A DNA stretch of 64,000 nucleotides from Diphasiastrum complanatum (GCA_029204225.1 CM055094.1:10835153-10899152), one strand, 5' to 3'; shown: positions 22,494 through 34,350, counted from the first letter of the stretch. The notes: generated from the sequence alone by a model not told the origin. Made by a program: numbers and translations.

Positions 22494-23353
22494 TGTTTGA
22501 AGTATTTCTACTTCGTACGGTGGCTAGATCTACTTACGGATGTAGTATAGGGATGTAGATGATCGTCCACTTTCTAAGTTTCTACAACAAGCTTCAACGG
22601 AAATACGGAAATAATCAACAAAGATGAGAGCACTAAGGCTTACCCAACTAGTGCTTGGAATAGAAACTGATTAAGGTGTGGCTAAGGCGGTACCCAACTA
22701 GCCACTACTTGGAAAGTAAATAAACTTGCTAAGGCAGTACCCAACTAGCAAGGATCAACAATAAACTAGGCTTGCTAAGGCTTCCCAACTAGCAAACCGT
22801 AAAAGTAATACTAACTTCCAAAGAGAAATGAATTGCGGCTAACTAAATAATTAACAAATAAAGCATGCCACAATAATCCAATGAAAGGAGTCAAGAGGAG
22901 GCCCGAGCACCTTCTCTCAAGCTATGCACCTTCCAATGGGAACACAAAGAAATAGAATGATAATCTCAAAGAGAGAGCAATTTAGCATAATCTTAGAGTG
23001 TTGCTTACAAGGCAAATACCTCTCGTTTTATGGCAAGGAGGGTCTTCCATAAATATCTACTAACTTATGGGACTAATCTGTTTCTAGCCTTTCTAGAACT
23101 TCTAACTTAGGATTTAGAACTCCAAAGTTTCTTAACTTAGAAAAACTTAAGATAAAATATTTCTAATCTTAAGTTTCCTAAGTCTAAGTTCTAAATCTAA
23201 GTTTAAGCTATTTATTTATTATTTAAGCTTCTACTGATGGGCTTACAAAACACATGCCATGGTTGAAGTTTATTGACAGATACTCATACGTGGACTTACA
23301 AAACACATGATTTATCTCTTTTTATTTTCTTTGTGTTAGCACAGTTGCTAACA
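22494..23353 (-). repeat. Gypsy A 3' LTR
   Basis: 860 bp. On minus it runs from TGTTAGCAACTGTGC to TTCAAACA. On that strand it is preceded by a polypurine tract (AATAAGGAGGGGGA, complement near 23357-23370). It contains several copies of a CTAAGGC(G/A/T)...CCAACTAGC motif at 22640-22800. Confidence 0.93.
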
Positions 23354-23365
23354 TTATCCCCCTCC

Positions 23366-25690
23366 TTATTGGATTTGTTGTCCCACACCAATCAAAGCCT
23401 TTTTATCCTGGATCTTTTGTGCTTCTTGGAGGCGAGACTGTTGCTGGCGGGAGTGGTAGATTGTAGTGCCGATGTCCTCCATCATTTGCCACTGTAGTTT
23501 GTTCAGGTTGGGGATGGGTTTGTAATAATGGAGCATACCATATAAAAAGTTATGGGTTTTCCATAGCTCCACCATATCAACGTGCAGGGCAGAAGTTAGT
23601 GCAACGCGATAATAGAGCCTTGCTACGTTGATATGGTCGTCTTGCGTTCGCAGGGATTTATTGATATCAAGGGCGATTTGGGGTAGCCCTCGATCCCAAA
23701 AACCTTTGAGTTTTTCTAAAAAAACTACCAGGCTGCAATTATTCGCAAAATATCTGACGTCGCAATCAGGATTGCCATGGTGCTTCTAGTAGAATACTCG
23801 ACAGTTGGTGACCATGTCTTCGGCTAAGTTGCCGGTATCAATGCCTGTGAGCTTGGGCCAAAATATTCTATTCTTGACCTTGGTGGCAGGAAACGGTTCT
23901 CGCCTCACTACTGGATAGTAATAAGGATTTGTGCGCATGTAGGAGGGAGCTTCGATATACCATGCCATTGAGGTCTTACTTTGCAAGAAGAGCTGATGAC
24001 GCCAGAGGTTTTGTGGATTCAGGAGTTTTGCTGCTTCTTTATGTGTTTGACTTTGGTCCAAATCTGGCAGTATGTAGCCACCTCGCTCTTTTGTTGTTGG
24101 ATATTTCTTGGCAAACTCTTGAGAGACGCGCAACTCCTTGTTCAATTCTATGGGCGTGATTTTTTGCCGGATGGGTGGTACTTCAGAGGCAATCTCGTAT
24201 TGAATTTGGAAATTGGGTTTAGGAGAGAGAGGAGGCGAGGGGTTAGCTTCAGCAATTCTTTGTGATTCAGGAGAAAATTGTTGTGGAATAAACGGGGGAT
24301 GAGTGGTGTTGAGAGGGTTAGAAGCGGTGGAAGAAAAAAGATAATGTTGAAAGCTGGTACCCCCAGAGCCTAACGGATTGGTTGGTGCTTCAGCTCCTTG
24401 CCCCAGGGGTTGGCTTTGAAATGAGGAGTCTTGAGTTGCAGGAGGAGGCTGCTGGAATCCAGCTCCATCTCCACCATCTAGTCCATCAAAGTGGTGCCCC
24501 GAATCATGGAATTGGACGTGCTCTGCATGAACCGACGATGTTGACTGAACAGCTGCATTTAAGCGTTCTTCCAGGATGGCAAGGTATGATTTTTGTCATT
24601 TTGTGTGCTGCTCCATCGTGGCTTTCAACTTTTGGGCCAGCGTTTGATAGGCCACCACTGGAATGGCAGTTTCCTTAGGAATAGCTGGTGGTGCGAAATC
24701 GTTGAAGTCTACCAATTCCAACTATTCCTTCATAGCGAAATGTGCGGCTTGTGCATCTGCTACAGCCTCATCCCTTTCGATTTTGAGGTTATCGATGGTA
24801 TGCTGCATGTTGGATACCTTCAGTTGGAGCTGGTTCTGGAGGTGGAGTAGCATCTGCTGTTGTTGTTGATTATAATTGGTGAGGTCCTGGATCTGCAGCT
24901 GTTGTTGTTTATTTTCCTCCTCCAGCCTTGCTTTTTCTTTTTGAAGGTCTGCCATAGCACCATCATCAAATTGCCGCATAGTATATTGTCCCCCTAGGAT
25001 GCCGAATAGATTGTATTGGAGCTCATTCACCAACCATACCACTTTTTGGGCTGCAAGGGGTAACTGCTCCCAAGGACAAATGTCAAGGAGGGTGCGTGTG
25101 TAGTTGGGATACGACATTGGGTTAAAGGGTAGAAAATCAGGAGCAGGGTTAGATGGAGATGTATAAAAGGCAGGTGGAGGTGATTGAGGATTGATGGGTG
25201 AAAGAAGTGAGGAGATACTGCGGGGCGGAGATGTGTGGATTGGGTTAGTGGTGACGACGGTTGATGGAAGTGCGATTACTAATTGTAATGCAAAATAATC
25301 TACGTTGATTGTGGAGTCAAATAGGGTGGAGATTTGTACAGGTGAAGGCTTTTGTGAAATTGTGAAAGTGAAATCCGTGTTGAGAGTTAGTGATGGTGTG
25401 GAGGTGGCAGTACACTGAGCTGCCTACTGTTGTCGCTACTGCTTGTTTGCGTTGCTGGGCCTGGTGAAGTAAGGCCACCTGCTGCTCTAGGACCTCCTTT
25501 GGGACCTGAGAGGATTTAAGGCTCCCTCCGGATTCAACATACTTAGTCCTGATGTCGCTGGATAGAATGTCGTGAGGGACATCGACTTTTGTACTGATCG
25601 CCTTCCCTTTCTGCTTCTTAGTAGGTGGGGATGGTGAGACTAGTTCTACTATCGATTGGGGGGTGGCTCAACTTTTTGTGCTTGGACAGA
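23366..25690 (-). CDS. Gypsy A extra 3' ORF, unknown function
   Basis: After RNase H and its tether, the minus strand stays open for roughly 770 codons with one stop (about 23787) and a few frame changes (near 25440 and 24720). The order is: a basic, Ser/Pro-rich start (SPSPPTKKQKGKA), a helical block (VPKEVLEQQVALLHQAQQRK), a Pro-rich linker ending before LLDICPWEQLPLAAQKVVWL, a Gln-rich coiled coil (ARLEEENKQQQLQIQDLT and following, 24960-24730), a second Pro/Gln-rich linker, and a folded-looking C-terminus with MAWYIEAPSYMRTNPYYYP and IFWPKLTGIDTGNLAEDM. No integrase HHCC or D-D-E motif is seen, and no membrane span, so it is not an obvious envelope. It could be a structural protein, a captured host gene, or an accessory protein of this lineage. 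Confidence 0.6.
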
Positions 25691-26189
25691 GATCATCTAG
25701 CTCAGCAGCCACCCTAGACCCCAAATATTTAGTAATTTTTTTATCCCATATGGGTGTAGAGTCAACTTGGAAAAGGATTGCATCTGGTAAATCATCGTTG
25801 ACGCCTTGATTAGGGGTAGGAAGGTTAGGGATTCGGGATAGATGGTTTGCTAGAAAATGTTGACCTCCCTTACGAACTACGATCCTAAACTCAAATTCTC
25901 ACAGTAACAGGATCCATCTAGTAATACGGCTTGTGGTGTAGGTCTTGTTGATGAGATACAATAGTGCTTGATGATCAATGAAGAACGCAAATACTTTTCC
26001 TAGAAGATAATGACGAAACTTTTGAACCACATATACCATTGCCAAGGCTTCACGTTCGGTAGTGGTATAATTGACCTCAACATGTATCAATTGTCGACTA
26101 AGAAAACGGATTGGGTAGTCCTTTTTGAATTCTCCCAGTTGGGTGAGCACTGTTCCAATGGCATACTTGGATGCATCCGTATGCACATG
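25691..26189 (-). pseudogene. Gypsy A RNase H and C-terminal tether
   Basis: Minus strand 26186-25899 reads MHTDASKYAIGTVLTQ, RFLSRQLIHVEVNYTTTERE and FFIDHQALLYLI. These are the three acidic blocks of Ty3/gypsy RNase H (D in TDAS, E in TTTERE, D in IDHQ), all kept. After a frame change it continues GGQHFLANHLSRIP and VNDDLPDAILFQVD, the tether that in related elements leads into integrase, and stops at 25681. Integrase does not follow. Confidence 0.9.
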
Positions 26190-26905
26190 GAACTCTTTAG
26201 AATAATCAGGAGCCCAGAGGATGGGTGCATTGGTAAGGGCTTCTTTGAAATGATTAAATACGACGTGTTGTTCATTCGTCCATTTGGGAACTACAACTAC
26301 TTTGTAGATTAAGCGTGCTTTGTTAGCGAAATTGAAAATAAAGCACCGATAGTAGTTGGCGTGGCCAAGGAAAGAGTAAACTTCACGTATCGTACGTGGT
26401 TCCGGTAGATTTTGAATGATAAGAATCTTTTCAGGGTCAATGACAATGCCATTTTGAAAAATAATACGTCCTATACCATGTGTTACCCAGATCTGGCATT
26501 TGTCAAGATTAAGAGAGATGTCGAAGCATTGACATTGGATAAAAAAAATTTCAAGAACAGACAGGTAGCGTGTTTCTTTTGAATGGCTCCTAAATCGTCC
26601 AAGTAAACCTCTAAGGTATCTCCCATCTGCTGAGAAAAGGCCGCTTGCATAACACGTTGGAAGGTGCTAAGAGCATTGCAGAGACCAAAGGGCATGACTT
26701 TTCAGCAGAAGGTTCCCCATTCTGTGGCAAAAGCAGTTTTATGTTGATCTTCTTCAATGTTTTGGATCATATTGTATCCGCTAAAGCCATCTAAGAAGGA
26801 GTAAGCTACTAGATTTTCTAAGATGGATTCTCCAAAAGGTAATAGAAAATGATCACATTCAATGTAATTGAGGATTTGAATATCAGAAACATCCAAATCT
26901 TCTGG
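26190..26905 (-). pseudogene. Gypsy A reverse transcriptase
   Basis: On minus, FGESILENLVAYSFLDGFSG (26890-26790) and KTAFATEWGTFC give the RT fingers. After a stop come MPFGLCNALSTFQRVMQAAF and the catalytic VYLDDLGAI near 26595-26620. Several stops and frame changes follow before RNase H. The N-terminal third of RT is missing: protease ends about 26912 and the text enters RT late, so a deletion is likely. The YLDD motif itself is intact. Confidence 0.88.
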
Positions 26906-26911
26906 GCAATT

Positions 26912-27516
26912 CTAAATTCGTAAGACATTCTCGTCATCGATGAATAAATCGTCTGATGCATTAGTAGGTAGCCATGCAACATTTAGTAACTCATCATGAT
27001 GTGGAAGGATATCAATAAAATTGATATTGATGATAGGCGTATCCAGATCAGGTAATTGGTCGTAATCGATCGAGAGTTGAGAGGTGCAATTATCCTGATG
27101 TTGAGCACAGTAATTGGCATTCACACAATCAATGGTAGCTAGACTGTGACTCCAGTTTATAATATCAGTAGATTTAACATAATGACCTTTTTCGTGGCTG
27201 GACTGGTATGGTTCAAATACTAAATTGGTGGTCGAAGACCCTTCGTCATGGATGCGCGCAGGTTTGAGTTTACCCATTGAATCAATGGTGACAGAATTGT
27301 CACGATTTCCAAAAGTGACTCGGCCTTTGCTCCAGTCATGAACAACTCTTGCATTGGTGAGCCACGGACGACCAAGTAGTAATACATAAAAATAGGCATT
27401 ATTGGGAATATCAAGTACTACGAGATCGACAGAGAACTTGAGACCTCCTAGTTCAATCACCACGCGTGGAAGGAAACTCGTAGGTCGCGGACCACACTTT
27501 GATCAGCCATCCGAAG
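26912..27516 (-). pseudogene. Gypsy A protease C-terminal region
   Basis: The 183-codon frame begins in the second half of the retropepsin: LGGLKFSVDLVVLDIPNNAY, then LLGRPWLTNARVVHDW, the typical L-L-G-R-P-W-L block. It continues into a spacer rich in H, D and N, and ends LFIDDENVLRI before RT. The catalytic half lies in the preceding frame (27517-27960), separated by a frame change near 27500. Confidence 0.88.
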
Positions 27517-29418
27517 CTAACAAGTGGGTTTGGGTAGCTTGTCTCTCAGATTCCATTCTATCATGAGGGATGTGAAAATGATATTGACACCGGAGCCACC
27601 ATCGAATACTGCCAAAACTTCACGGGATTGATGATGGGTAGCAAAGATTTTGATGTTGCCTCGTTCGCTGAGTGGATTGATTAGATATAAGGGCATTTCA
27701 GGCAACTCGTCAGTAGTGGTGGTGTGATTAAATTGGATTTGTTGTTTCCACTGGCCAGCATGCTTCCAGAGTACATGGAATGGAAGAGTGACATTGGCTT
27801 GTAGTAAATCTCCCCAAACTTCGGTACCTTTAAGGGTTTTGCTTTCAAAGGGCTTGTGAGATACTTTATGAAAAGTGAAAGAGTGTTGGTCGGCATTGCA
27901 GATTTGCTGGCGATACTGATGATGGAGCTGAATTTCTTCAGATGGCTGAGGGTAAACCATTGGGGTTGAATCTTTACTTGGAGGAATAGTCTGCGGCTGA
28001 GTTTTGTTGGGTGCAAGTGTAGGGGCTTGGCGTTGGGTTTATGCCCGAGTCAAGACCGAAGCAGGATGAGTTTTAATGGGTAAGGTTTCTACTTGCACTG
28101 AACAGATAGGAGCAGCTGGCTTAGATCGAGATGCGTAGTGCTTTACGTGATGTTCAATACCACAGTTTTCACAAGCTGGAGGAAAACGGAGTTTATCTGG
28201 GCAGCAAATACTAGGATATTTACCTGCACAAATAAAACATCCTCGTATTGCGGGTAGTTGTTATGCGGCAAAGACAATTTGGTTTGGATTGTAAGCTTGG
28301 GCATTGGGATCCACTGTTTGAGCATTATAATCATAGGTATAATAAACAACCGTTTCAGTAGAGTACTGCGGTTGAGTATTGTCTTCCACATAGTAGGTGG
28401 ACAGATTGATGGTATTCAGATCAAGATAATGGACAGCGTTTTGTGGGGCAGGTTGGTTAACGACAAATTGTTGACATGGTGATGGGTATTGATTTGGTGC
28501 AGTTGGTCGTGTTTGGTAAACCCCTGGTCTTGGCACAGGCTATTGTGGAGGGTAAGGGCGGTAAGCTCGAAAGATGGTGGGTCTGGTGGCTGTTGGAAAA
28601 TGGTTTCGCAGTTGAGGGCATTCATTAGCAGTGTGATGCTGTAAGCAGATTGGACACCAGACATTTTCCCTTGATGGAAAGGATTTCTCAGCAATCTGTT
28701 TCATGGCAATTTGGAAATCGGCAATGAGTTTATCCATATGAGATTGTTGAGTTTTTTGTCAGGTTTCCATTTGATGTAGAAGTTCAGAAGGTTGAGCAAT
28801 ATTGTCAAATTGCAGGTGATTAGGATGGTCCAGATTCTTAGATTTCTTTTCACGATGGTCAAAGTCATCGTCGGAACCTTCGTCTTTCTCACGGATAGCA
28901 TCGGTCATCACATCTTTAAGTTGATCATAAAGGTCAACTGGTTTGAGTTCACGGCGGAGGTTTTTAGACAATCCAACTAAGAAAAGTTTTATGGCCATAC
29001 GTTCGGTGATATTTTTATCAACACATTCTACTTTGAGACGTTTAAAATGCTCAATGTAGTTTTGAACAGACTCTTCGCGACGCATCTTGATATGGATAAT
29101 TTGAATGAACGGGATCTAAGTCAGTTTGGATGGTTTGAAACACTTGATGAGAGCGTCCTTGAAGGTGGTCCAAGAAGCAAGATCAGGAGCTTCAAGATTC
29201 AAGTACCACTCCTTGGCGGTTCCATAGAGTACCATGGGAAATAGACGAAGCTTTTCAATTTCAGAGGTATCTCCATAAAAATAACATGCATTATCAAAGT
29301 CTTGGAGAAATCAGACTGGGTCACATTTTTCATTGTACTTTGGTGCATCGATATGTGGAATTCGTCATTCTAGTCGTGGAGGAGCTGGATTAGACGATTC
29401 AGCACAATCACGAGACAT
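27517..29418 (-). pseudogene. Gypsy A gag and protease start
   Basis: Gag probably starts at ATG 29418 (MSRDCAESSN). The capsid part includes FYGDTSEIEKLRLF and YGTAKEWYLNLEAPDLASW, then YIEHFKRLKVECVDKNITER and LFLVGLSKNLRRELKPVD. Zinc knuckle 1 is CPICLQHHTANEC (CX2CX3HX4C). Knuckle 2, near 28150, is CENCGIEHHVKHY with its last Cys lost to Tyr. Between them is a Pro/Tyr/Gln-rich stretch. The retropepsin half reads VFDGGSGVNII, with DGG at the active site where DTG or DSG is usual. Stops (near 29365, 29314, 28748, 28524 and others) make it a pseudogene. Gypsy B keeps a parallel gag. Confidence 0.9.
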
Positions 29419-30247
29419 GATGCAGAATACAGATGGGCAGGTCAGTACTGTACTTGGCAAAAGACAGTTTGCTTACAGAATTGATAGTGTAAGAAAAAAA
29501 ATTGGTCTTTCTGGTCGTGATAGAATTTGTGGACAGGTTGAGAAATCGTGGAGAGGTAAATAAATTGAACTGTAATACTCGCAAATTCTGACAAGGAGTT
29601 CTGAATGTCAGAATAGTGATTTTTTTAAATTTTCTAGAAAAAAATTGTATGTTCAGAATTTGCAGTAGGACAGAAAAATCGTACTCTTTGAGAATGATTT
29701 CTTAGGCTAGATGGCAAATTCTAACAGAGAGGTTTGATTGGGAGATAGGAAATATGAAAAAAAAAATGTGACTTTCTGACAGTAAACAGGCAAAATCTAT
29801 AAGATAGAATTCGCGGAGCTGTTGGAGGACTGATCTTGATGAGATCTAGCCTCAGTAAAGCCGATGAATTCTAAAACAAAGATTTGGGTGAGAAACAAGG
29901 GATTTTGATAGTATATCAGACTGTCTTCTCAGAATCTAACCGTGGTCAGCATTTGTGGAGGTGATAAAATGAAAGATCAGGGTCTGTTAGAGTTGTAGAC
30001 TGACTGACGAATTCTGATATACCTAGTAGGTTCGAAAAAATCACTTGGGTCACTTCTTTTCAAAGAAAATGCCCAAGTTGACTCTTTTGTTGTTTCCCCC
30101 TGGCTTGATAAGTTGCTCCGCAGCTCGTGTAGGACTTGGAGAGAAGCGCTGTTGTTGGAAGATAGAAGACAGACAAACAAGCAAACACACAACACGGAAG
30201 CGAGAAAACAAAAGGAAAAGAAGCTAGGTGAAAAAAATACTTAAAAA
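29419..30247. other. Gypsy A leader, non-coding
   Basis: About 830 bases lie between primer site and gag, with parallel sequence in the leader of gypsy B (59651-60501). No internal ORF is convincing. Confidence 0.7.
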
Positions 30248-30263
30248 GCGGCAACGATGCTAA
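30248..30263 (-). other. Decayed primer binding site, Asp-tRNA type
   Basis: On minus the bases next to the LTR read TTAGCATCGTTGCCGC. From memory, the Asp-tRNA primer site of Athila/Tat gypsy elements is TGGCGCCGTTGCCGG, so this is a mutated form. Gypsy B keeps TTGGCGCTGATG at the same place. Confidence 0.6.
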
Positions 30264-31120
30264 TGTTGGAAGTATTTCTAGTTCGTACGGTGGCTAGATC
30301 TACTTACGGATGTAGTATAGGGATGTAGAGGATCGTCCACTTTCTAAGTTTCTACAGCAAGCTTCAACGGAAATAATCAACAAAGATGAGAGCACTAAGG
30401 CTTACTCAACTAGTGCTCGGAATAGAAACTAATTAAGGTGTGGCTAAGGCGGTACCCAACTAGCCACTACTTGGAAAGTAAATAAACTTGCTAAGGCGGT
30501 ACCCAACTAGCAAGGATCAACAATAAACTAGGCTTGCTAAGGCTTCCCAACTAGCAAACTGTAAAAGTAATACTAACTCCCAAAGGGAAATGAAATAATA
30601 AATTGCAGCTAACTAAATAATTAACAAATAAAGCATGCCACAATAATCCAATGAAAGGAGGCAAGAGGAGGCTCGAGCACCTTCCCTCAAGCTATGCACC
30701 TTCCAATGGGAACACAAAGAAATAGAATGATAATCTCAAAGAGAGAGCAATTTAGCATAATCTCAGAGTGTTGTTTACAAGGCAAATACCTCTCCTTTTA
30801 TAACAAGGAGGGTCTTCCATAAGTATCTACTAACTTATAGGAATAATCTGTTTCTAGCCTTTCTAGAACTTCTAACTTAGGATTTAGAATTTCAAAGTTT
30901 TTTAACTTAGGAAAACTTAAGATAAAATATTTCTAATCTTAAGTTTCCTAAATCTAAGTTTAAGCTATTTTATTATTATTTAAGCTTCTACTCAGGGCTT
31001 ACAAAACACATGCCATGGTTGAAGTTTATTGACAGATACTGATACATGGACTTACAAAACACATGCCACAAAGTTTTATTTATTTCTTTTTATTTTCTCT
31101 ATGTTAGACAATTTCTAACA
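30264..31120 (-). repeat. Gypsy A 5' LTR
   Basis: 857 bp, nearly collinear with 22494-23353. Differences include a short insertion near 30592-30600 and deletions near 30375 and 30955. Confidence 0.93.
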
Positions 31121-31125
31121 ATAGA
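31121..31125. repeat. Target site duplication of gypsy A, right
   Basis: ATAGA, identical to 22489-22493. The bases are also codons of copia B. Confidence 0.92.
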
Positions 31126-31910
31126 ATGGTAATGATACTCACGCATCTGCTACTTCTCATGAATTGTTTGGGGACACTGGTCCTTTGACAACTTGAGTCC
31201 TGGTTCCATTGGTGAGAGAGCTAACTTGCTATTCATCAGATTATATATGACTAACATGTTGTAGATGTACCTCTATTGTGTAATGTAGACCAACTTTTGT
31301 TTTCTGTCTCTATGGATTTGTATATCAAGACAGAAATGAGTTTTGCCCAGATCGGTCATGTCGAATTCGGAAGATAGCATTGTCTTGGCTTCTTTTATCA
31401 AATCGCTACTGTTGCTGAAAAGCACCGTATCATCCACGTACAAAGTGATAATGATAAAAGACTGCTGCACTGCTTTGAAGTAAACGTTTGAATCTGAAGA
31501 GCTAGGTATATAGTCGTGATCAATAAGAAAAGTATTGATTATTTGAAACCATGCTCGAGCAGATTGTTTGAAGTCATAAAGTGCCTCATGGAGTTTACAA
31601 ACATGATTGTACTTACCCTCGATAATATAACCTTCGGGTTGCACCATGTAAATGTCTTCTTCGATAACTCCTTTGAGATATGTTGTCTGTACATCCATTT
31701 GATGTATTTCCAAAGCTGCTGCAGCGACAAATGATAGCAAAAGTCGAATGGAAGAATGCTTGACTACTGGACTGAAGGTCTCAATGTAATCGACATTGTA
31801 TACCTGAGAAAATCCTCTGGCTACAAGTCATGCCTTTTTTCTGTTGATGCTTCCATTTGTGTTATACTTGACTTTGAAAATCCATTTCCAATAAACTACG
31901 TTTCTGCTAG
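31126..31910 (-). pseudogene. Copia B reverse transcriptase
   Basis: On minus, WKWIFKVKYNTNGS near 31890-31850 starts the RT; a stop follows, then LVARGFSQVYNVDYIETFSP, and the 155-codon frame at 31740-31273. That frame has ALEIHQMDVQTTYLKGVIEE (normally MDVKTAFLHG, with the first catalytic Asp kept), KLHEALYDFKQSARAWF and the catalytic LYVDDTVLFSN. After a stop at 31273 the connection continues to the gypsy A insertion, in frame with RNase H on its far side. Confidence 0.93.
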
Positions 31911-33140
31911 CAGGTAATTCGACAATCGTCGAGATGAATACTCTTTATCCATAGTTTTTTTCTAGAGATCTGAATCAGGCTGACTAAGTGTCTCTTGGAC
32001 AAACGTCGATTCTTAAACAAGATAAGCTGCAGACCCATCGATATACCGGTTAGGTGGTCTGCTAGTCCTTGAAGATCTTCTGGGTAATATAGGAAGTTGA
32101 TTATTTTCATCATATTGTAGTTGCTGATTTGCAACATCATTATCTTTTGATTCACCATTGATTTGTTGTTCGTCAAGAGTAGAGGAGCTTGGACCTTCAA
32201 TAGGAATAGTCGACTAAGGAACTGGAAAGTTCAAAGCATCAGGAGAATCTGATAGGTCGGCTACATGGGGACTGCCCTTTCCTTTGAGGTCTTGAAACTG
32301 ATCTTCGATGAAGATGACATCCCGGCTAGTGAATATCTTCAACTCGATGGGATCGAACAACTTGTCGGTTTGATCTGAAGTAGTGTAGCTGATGAAAACA
32401 CACTTGATACTTTGGAAGTCAAGCTTCTTCCTGAGATCACGAGGTATCTGCGCAAAAGTAGTAAATCCAAAAACTCGTAAGTTTGATAAAGAAGGTTTGG
32501 TACCTGTCCAAACTTCGAATGGTGTTTTGCCTAAGAGGCCTTTAGTAGAACATATGTTTTGAATATAGGTTGTTGTTGAAACAACTTCAGCCTGGAAGCA
32601 CTTCAAAAGTGTCGCATGTGATAGCATGCACTTTGCCAATTCAACTAAGGTTTTGTTCTTTATCTCAACAAGACCATTTGACTGAGGTGAATAGGAAGTG
32701 ATGTATTGTTGCTCAACGTCGTTGTTAAGGAAATAGTTCTTGAATTTATTGGAGATGTACTCTCCCCCGTTCTCTGACCTCAGTGCTTTGATTCGTTTGC
32801 CAGTTTGATTCTTAGCATGCTCTTTGAATTGTCTGAATTTGATGAAAGCCTTTGATTTATGTTTAATAAAATAAACAACTGTTCTTCTAGAGAATTTGTC
32901 AATAAAGGTAATAAAATACTTTGCATTGAACAACATCTAACACATCTTTTGTTGCATGCATATAGTTTGATCTAAAAGGAATCCTAGCATGCCTTCCAAA
33001 GATGTAGCTATGACAGACAGAGAGATCGACATTACCAAAAAGATAGTCAAGATCAAGAACCATGGATTGTCTGGATATGTTCATAACAGATGCATGATTC
33101 AAATGTCCTAAGCAATGATGCCATAGTAATGCTTTATTGA
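31911..33140 (-). pseudogene. Copia B integrase
   Basis: The main frame (32936-32214) has KYFITFIDKFSRRTVVYF, ALRSENGGEYISNKFKNYF, SPQSNGLVEIKNKTLVELAK and the C-terminal LRVFGFTTFAQIPRDLRKKL and CVFISYTTSDQTDKLF. The second catalytic site, normally R-S-D-N-G, reads RSENG. The first catalytic Asp block (H-S-D-V-C-G-P in the family) is missing between 32990 and 32930, where two frames overlap. Glu of V-E is kept. Integration activity is therefore lost. The linker after it ends in a stop near 32214, and an unclear stretch 32200-31911 leads into RT. Confidence 0.92.
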
Positions 33141-34350
33141 CCAGAACAGAGGCTTTCAAAACTTGACTAGACTCAGAATAGCAATGTGCCAATCTATATA
33201 AGTAACCTTGCCTCTTGCTGAGTGCAAGGATGTTATTACTCCTATCAACAATTTTGCATTGATCAGATTCAAATTCTACCTTATGACCTAAATCTGTCAT
33301 TCTACTCACTGATAACAGATTTGTAGAGAGTTTAGGAACATATAAAACTTTTGATAGTAATTTGAATTGATCATGATGGAATCGGAATCTTACAGTACCT
33401 TCACCTTCAATAGTGTGAGTGCTATTGTCACCAAGATGAACAAATTTTTTTGTGCTGTAAAGAGTGTAGGAGTTGAAGATTGCACGCTGATTGGTCATAT
33501 GTTGAGTTGCTCCAGAATTCAGAAACCATAAATCATCCAAAAATGTGCTTTGATCTTTGATCATGAATGCATCTTTGTCCACTTCGACCTGGGGAGATGA
33601 TGAAACTACGTTTGCTTGTTGATCAAGTTGCTTGGTTGCATTCTTCGCTTGAAGAATTTGGCAATCCTTGATCTCATGATTATTGCACTTGCAATAGCTG
33701 CAAAACATCTTATTCTTTGATTGTGGATTCAATGATTGTTCTTGACCTTGAGTTAGCTTCTGATTTGTTGCAGCATTCTTGGAGCTTTTCTGCTTCTGTC
33801 GCTTTGAGCCTTTGTTGACATATAGAGCCTGAGAGGAGCAAATAGACGAAGTGTCTTGACTTCTTCTATTATCTTCTTGCAGCAACATAGTGATAACTCT
33901 AGTAAGAGTTATATCTGAGTGTGTCGATATGATCATCACCCAGTTCTCATATGTAGAGGGCAAGCTTGAAAGTAATGTCATAATTGTGTCTTGATCGTCT
34001 ATGACTGATCCGACAGTGGCCATCTGTTGCAAGAGATTCTTAAACTAGTTTATGTGACTCTAAAGAGAATCACCAGTAGACATTTTGAATGTGAAGAATT
34101 TTCTTTGTAGATGTAACTTAGTAGTTACGTCCCTCACGTCATATAGCAAGTTCAAAATGTCCAAAAAGTCTCTTGGCGTTTTAGCTTTAGCTATGTGTCC
34201 AATTTTTGTATCTGATATATTGAGGATAATAAGTGTGAAAGCTTTACCGTCCTTTGATTTCCACTTTGAGTCATCGTATATAGGTTGATACAGCTGGCAG
34301 TGACCAATAATTATATCTAAAATCCATCCGAATTGTTTTTTGCATCCGCA
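33141..34350 (-). pseudogene. Copia B gag, protease and integrase N-terminus
   Basis: Gag reads GWILDIIIGHCQLYQPIYDD and WKSKDGKAFTLIILNISDTK from about 34340, then LPSTYENWVMIISTH (33980-33930). A complete zinc knuckle CSYCKCNNHEIKDC (CX2CX4HX4C) lies near 33665-33706. Protease follows with LWFLNSGATQHMT near 33490-33530, with NSG where DSG is usual, so the catalytic Asp is lost. The pre-integrase zinc region has LLWHHCLGHLNHASVM. One stop (near 34050) breaks gag. The first 40 or so gag codons and the 5' LTR are missing. Confidence 0.9.

Larger units (their letters stand above)
22494..31120 (-). mobile_element. Gypsy A: Ty3/gypsy element without visible integrase
   Basis: This 8.6-kb minus-strand element has LTRs of about 860 bp, ATAGA duplications, an Asp-tRNA-like primer site, leader, gag with two zinc knuckles, protease, RT and RNase H. 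Downstream of RNase H, where integrase would be expected in this order, lies instead a long Pro- and Gln-rich, coiled-coil-forming frame of unknown function (23366-25690). Several stops and frameshifts interrupt it. Gypsy B at 58815 is a close relative. The LTRs share the same small internal deletions and substitutions only in part, so some time has passed since insertion. Confidence 0.93.

Noticed and set aside
23929-24869. Several plus-strand frames of 68-98 codons
   Set aside because: They are antisense shadows of the gypsy A extra ORF, whose low-complexity codons leave the other strand open.
23366-25690. Retroviral-type envelope for the gypsy A extra ORF
   Set aside because: No signal peptide, cleavage site or transmembrane span is visible; the protein is Pro/Gln-rich with a coiled coil.
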